Assembly (NCBI RefSeq): GCF_003002815.1
Contig: NZ_PVTF01000004.1
Coordinates: 434,001-498,000 of the forward strand
DNA length: 64,000 bases
Direction: 5' to 3'
Origin: Umezawaea tangerina
GTDB taxonomy: Bacteria; Actinomycetota; Actinomycetes; Mycobacteriales; Pseudonocardiaceae
Shown one piece after another: positions 60,971-64,000 of this stretch. Both the position numbers and the translations under genes were made by a program. The number at the start of each line of letters is the position of its first letter. The first letter of the stretch is position 1. Below the pieces are notes generated by a model. That model was not told where the DNA came from and searched no databases. It saw nothing but the letters and a program-made list of their open reading frames with translations.

Positions 60971-62776
60971 TCAGCCCAGTGCCCGCAGGAACTTCCCCGT
61001 CACCTCCACCGCCGGGATCGACGAGTTCGCGCCGAGCACCAGGGTGGCGAACGCCAGGTCGCCCTTGTAGCCGACGAACCAGCCGTGGGAGTTGACGCCG
61101 TCGCCGAACTGGGCCGTGCCGGTCTTGCCGCGCACGTCCGGGATGTCGGCGAGCAGCTGGGCGGTGCCGACCTCGACGACCTCGCGCATCATCTGCCGGA
61201 CCGGGTCGAGCACGGTCGGGGCGATGGTGGCGGAGCGGTGGTCGACCTTGGTCTCCTGGCCGCGCAGCAACGACGGCACGGGCTGGGTGCCGGTCGCGGC
61301 GGTGGCGGCCGCGACGGCCATGCCGAACGGGCTGGCGAGGACCTTGCCCTGGCCGAAGCCGTCCTCGGCGCGTTCCACGACGTCGGTCGCGGCGGGCACC
61401 GAGCCGGTGATGGTGGTGATGGCGGGGATGTCGAAGTCGACGCCGATGCCGAACTTGTCGGCGGTCTTGGTCAGCGCGTCGGCGGGCAGACCGGCGGCGA
61501 TCTCGGCGAACGTCGTGTTGCAGGAGAAGGCGAACGCGCTGTGCAGCGGGATCGTGCCCTTGTCGAAGTCGTGGTCGTTCGGCACGACGCGGCGGCCGTC
61601 GATCGTGGTCTTGCCGGGGCACGGCACCGGGGTGTCCGCCTGGACCTTGCCGTCCTCCAGCGCCGCGGTGGCCGTGATCATCTTGAACGTCGAGCCCGGC
61701 GGGAACTGGCCGGTCAGCGCGATGGCGCCCTGCGCGTCGGCGGGGCCGTTCTGCGCGACGGCCAGCACGTCACCGGTGGACGGCTGGATCGCGACCAGCA
61801 TGGTGGGCTGGGTGAGCGGTTCGACGGCGTCCTCGGCCGCGGTCTGCACGACCTTGCTGAGCACGCTGTTCACCGCCTCGGCGGGCTCGGACGGCTTCTC
61901 GAACAGGCCCTCCAGCTCGTCACCGGCGGAGTTCACGGTGTAGACCCGGAACCCCGACCGCCCGGCCACCTGCTCCTCGACCGCCTTGCGGATCGCGGGC
62001 AGCACCTGGGAGCCGAAGTTCTTCACCGGCGGCAGCAGGCTGGTCTGCGAGCTGAACCGCACACCGGGCAGCTCGTAGATCTTCGGCTTGACCGACTGGT
62101 AGTCCGCGTCGCGCAGCGCGGCCACCTGGTAGACCTGCCCCTCCGGCGTCTTGGCCACGCCGTCGGCGATGGCCTGCGGGGTCAGCGCCGCGTCGAACGG
62201 GGTCAGCGCCTCCCCCAGCGCCGTCGTGACGGCCGCCAGGTCGGGCACGTCCTTGCGGTCGACCAGGACCGACACGACCGCGTCCGGGGCGAGCAGCGGC
62301 GACCCGTCGCGGTCGAGCACGGGCGCCAGGTTCGGGGTCAGGTCGGCGACCGCGAGGCTCTGCTGGGCGGCCAGCTTCGGGTGCACCAGCGACGGCGCCC
62401 AGTGGACCTTCCAGTCGTCGTCGTCGCGACGCAGGTCGACCTTGCCCTGGTAGCCCCAGCGGTGGTTGTGCCCGAGGTCCCAGTCGTAGGTGACCGTCGC
62501 GTCCGCCGTGGTGCCCTCGCCCTTGGCGTTGCGGACCTGCTCGACCTTCACCGACACGGACTCCGGCTTCAGCGCCGCCCGCACCTTGTCCAGCACGTCC
62601 TTGGCCTGGCCGGGGTCGTCGGTCAGCGCGGCCGCGGCCTGCGTGTCCCCGCTCGACAGCCGGGCCAGGAAGTCGTCCGTGATCCGGTCGGGTCCCGGCC
62701 TCGACTGGAACAGGCCGCAACCGCTGATCACCAGCAGCGCGCTCATCACCACGGTCAACTCAGGGTTCACCCGCAC
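60971..62776 (-). CDS. Penicillin-binding lipoprotein (class B-like transpeptidase with NTF2-like domain)
   Basis: A 601-residue cell-wall transpeptidase. A lipoprotein signal ends VMSALLVISGC, with lipid attachment at the Cys. A MecA_N/NTF2-like domain follows (about 30-150), then a PBP dimerisation domain and the transpeptidase with PGSTFKM (SxxK), FSCNTTF (SxN) and RGKTGTAQF (KTG). The gene corresponds in layout to the mycobacterial penicillin-binding lipoprotein Rv2864c (from memory). GTG 62776 is preferred, GTG 62770 is possible. It lies behind a GNAT gene and before vapBC. Confidence 0.93.
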   Translation of the reverse strand: MRVNPELTVVMSALLVISGCGLFQSRPGPDRITDDFLARLSSGDTQAAAALTDDPGQAKDVLDKVRAALKPESVSVKVEQVRNAKGEGTTADATVTYDWDLGHNHRWGYQGKVDLRRDDDDWKVHWAPSLVHPKLAAQQSLAVADLTPNLAPVLDRDGSPLLAPDAVVSVLVDRKDVPDLAAVTTALGEALTPFDAALTPQAIADGVAKTPEGQVYQVAALRDADYQSVKPKIYELPGVRFSSQTSLLPPVKNFGSQVLPAIRKAVEEQVAGRSGFRVYTVNSAGDELEGLFEKPSEPAEAVNSVLSKVVQTAAEDAVEPLTQPTMLVAIQPSTGDVLAVAQNGPADAQGAIALTGQFPPGSTFKMITATAALEDGKVQADTPVPCPGKTTIDGRRVVPNDHDFDKGTIPLHSAFAFSCNTTFAEIAAGLPADALTKTADKFGIGVDFDIPAITTITGSVPAATDVVERAEDGFGQGKVLASPFGMAVAAATAATGTQPVPSLLRGQETKVDHRSATIAPTVLDPVRQMMREVVEVGTAQLLADIPDVRGKTGTAQFGDGVNSHGWFVGYKGDLAFATLVLGANSSIPAVEVTGKFLRALG

Positions 62777-62798
62777 GGCCGCAGTATGCCGCAAGGAG

Positions 62799-63653
62799 TC
62801 AGAACAGGACCGTGGCGTACTGGCCGACCTGGGTGAAACCGATCCGCCGGTAGGCGGCCCTGGCGACCTCGTTGTAGCCGTTCACGTAGAGGCTGGCAGT
62901 CCGCCCGAGGCCGCGCACCAACCGGTCCGCCACCGCCGCGGTCGCCGCCGTGCCGATGCCCGCGCCCCGCCGGTCCGGCCGCACCCACACGCCCTGGATC
63001 TGGCCGACCTTGCTGGACATGGCCCCGATCTCGGCCTTGAACACCACGTCACCGCCCTCGAACCGGGCGAACGCCCGGCCGCCCGCGATCAGCTCCGACA
63101 CCCGCGCCCGGTAGCTCGCGCCACCGTCCTCGGCGCACGGGTCGACGCCCACCTCCTCGATGAACATCGCGATCGCGGCGGGCAGGTACCGGTCCAGCTC
63201 CTCGGGGCGCACCGGCCGCACCAGCGGGTCCGGCTCCACGTCCGGTCCACGCCCCAGCGCCATCAGCGGCTGGTCGTCGCGCACCTCGCGGGCGGGGCCC
63301 CAGTCCGGCTGGAGCTCCTGCCACAGCCCGAGCACCTGCTCGGCGGGCCCGACCAGCGACGAGCACATCCGCCCCCGGCGGCGGGCCCGGTCGGCGAAGC
63401 TCCGCAGCGCCGTCGGGTTGCCGCGCAGCGGGATCAGGTTGGGACCGGCGAAGCACAGCCCGTCGACCCTCCCCCCGCGCAGGGCCCGGTGGTCGCACGC
63501 CCACACCTCGCCACCCAGCCGCCACGGGTCGAGCCCGGCGACCTCCACCCGTGCGGCGACCATGCAGGAAGCCACGGGATCGGCCTCCAGCAGCCCGAGC
63601 ACCTCGGGCAGGTCCCGTCCGTCGAGCAGCCGCGCTCCGGCCAACCTCAGCAC
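62799..63653 (-). CDS. GNAT acetyltransferase with N-terminal DUF4081 domain
   Basis: A 284-residue protein. The N-terminal half is DUF4081-like (DPVASCMVAARVEVAGLDP and GLCFAGPNLIPL). The C-terminal GNAT half has the acetyl-CoA loop VWVRPDRRGAGIGTAATAAV and the end YVNGYNEVARAAYRRIGFTQVG. Such genes sit next to ispG in many actinobacteria (Rv2867c in Mycobacterium, from memory). The acceptor is unknown. It is followed 22 bp later by the penicillin-binding lipoprotein start. Confidence 0.9.
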   Translation of the reverse strand: MLRLAGARLLDGRDLPEVLGLLEADPVASCMVAARVEVAGLDPWRLGGEVWACDHRALRGGRVDGLCFAGPNLIPLRGNPTALRSFADRARRRGRMCSSLVGPAEQVLGLWQELQPDWGPAREVRDDQPLMALGRGPDVEPDPLVRPVRPEELDRYLPAAIAMFIEEVGVDPCAEDGGASYRARVSELIAGGRAFARFEGGDVVFKAEIGAMSSKVGQIQGVWVRPDRRGAGIGTAATAAVADRLVRGLGRTASLYVNGYNEVARAAYRRIGFTQVGQYATVLF

Positions 63654-63744
63654 GTCCTAAGCCTGCCAGATGAACAGGGGAAAGCGCTCGCTCACCTTGG
63701 ACGACTTCGGTGGTGCGAGATCCGTTCGGGTTCGGCCGCGACGC

Positions 63745-63782
63745 GCGACGGCGGCCACCGGGTGCCCGGTGGCCGCCGTCGC
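63745..63782 (-). terminator. Hairpin terminator of ispG
   Basis: Perfect 18-bp stem (GCGACGGCGGCCACCGGG with its complement) around a 2-nt loop, 14 bp after the ispG stop on the minus strand. The remaining spacer (63654-63744) presumably holds the GNAT promoter. Confidence 0.85.
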
Positions 63783-63796
63783 GACGGGAACCCCGT

Positions 63797-64000
63797 TCAG
63801 CTGACCGACACGGCGGGCGCGACGCCCTCGACGGGCTCCATGTCCTCCGCCAGCCGCATGGCCTCCTCGATCAGCGTCTCCACGATCTGGTGCTCGGGCA
63901 CGGTCTTGATGACCTTGCCCTTCACGAAGATCTGGCCCTTGCCGTTGCCCGACGCGACCCCGAGGTCCGCCTCGCGGGCCTCGCCGGGGCCGTTCACGAC
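63797..64000 (-). CDS. ispG: 4-hydroxy-3-methylbut-2-en-1-yl diphosphate synthase, C-terminal end (partial)
   Basis: The last 67 or so residues of IspG/GcpE of the non-mevalonate isoprenoid pathway; the gene continues past the window edge. The frame carries [19 protein letters not shown] and [15 protein letters not shown], both strongly conserved IspG C-terminal segments. IspG is an iron-sulfur reductase; its Cys ligands lie partly upstream and cannot be seen here. Location beside the GNAT and PBP genes matches the mycobacterial order. Confidence 0.93.
   Translation of the reverse strand, partial: VVNGPGEAREADLGVASGNGKGQIFVKGKVIKTVPEHQIVETLIEEAMRLAEDMEPVEGVAPAVSVS

Overview
This window comes from a GC-rich (about 70% or more) actinobacterium. 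Gene content points to the order Pseudonocardiales, of the Saccharothrix, Lentzea or Actinosynnema type. Supporting markers are mycothione reductase, an XRE/DUF397 pair, a DUF574-type methyltransferase, an NB-ARC/TPR regulator carrying the actinomycete VQAG motif, many GTG starts, leaderless starts, and a map-PBP-GNAT-ispG locus arranged as I remember it in mycobacteria. This assignment is inferred from gene content only.

Layout. 0-9 kb: YjbQ protein, an anchored surface protein, a HAD phosphatase, a decayed pseudogene, proS, a VOC protein, a SnoaL/AraC divergent pair, yaaA, and a RIO kinase preceded by a possible leader peptide. 9-16.6 kb: DEAD-box helicase, a CysG-type uroporphyrinogen methyltransferase, a PIG-L deacetylase, an XRE/DUF397 pair, and two secreted peptidases. 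16.8-24.3 kb: a leftward cobalamin operon behind a cobalamin riboswitch (chelatase, cobO, cobB, cobM, cobL, cbiG-cobJ). Its last two genes encode visibly shortened methyltransferase domains. cobQ lies apart at 57-58.6 kb. 24.4-36.6 kb: a hydrolase remnant, a TetR/quinone reductase pair, an NB-ARC/TPR regulator, a P450 divergent from an 8-amino-7-oxononanoate synthase, two more trypsin-like proteases, a LysE exporter and an M48 peptidase. 36.6-42.4 kb: two regulator-operator units, LysR with a beta-lactamase-fold protein and a divergent Tat-exported MBL protein, and TetR with an esterase and a Vat-type acetyltransferase. 42.4-45.4 kb: a Thr-rich anchored protein, a 500-bp non-coding block with a perfect 27-bp inverted repeat, short palindromes and a G12 tract, a methyltransferase and a leucine-rich-repeat protein. 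45.4-50 kb: lon under an apparent HspR operator, a PEBP protein and mycothione reductase. 50-57 kb: an MFS exporter divergent from GntR, then an epoxide hydrolase directly abutting an AlkZ-like DNA glycosylase, an inserted and frameshifted pentapeptide-repeat gene between direct repeats, and a LysR/EamA pair. 57-64 kb: cobQ, a hydrolase, map, a VapBC toxin-antitoxin pair, a penicillin-binding lipoprotein, a GNAT protein, and the 3' end of ispG.

Most interesting points. (1) The epoxide hydrolase plus AlkZ-like glycosylase operon could be a two-step defence against epoxide-bearing DNA alkylators. (2) The cobalamin operon pairs a CobJ domain lacking its C-terminal half with a CobL lacking the N-terminal half of CbiE. 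(3) A roughly 1-kb pentapeptide-repeat segment is bracketed by 47-bp direct repeats that duplicate the 3' end of a neighbouring gene. (4) Several palindromic operators sit exactly between regulators and their likely targets. No rRNA, tRNA, CRISPR array or intact insertion sequence was seen. All product names rest on motif recognition by eye; no database search was run.
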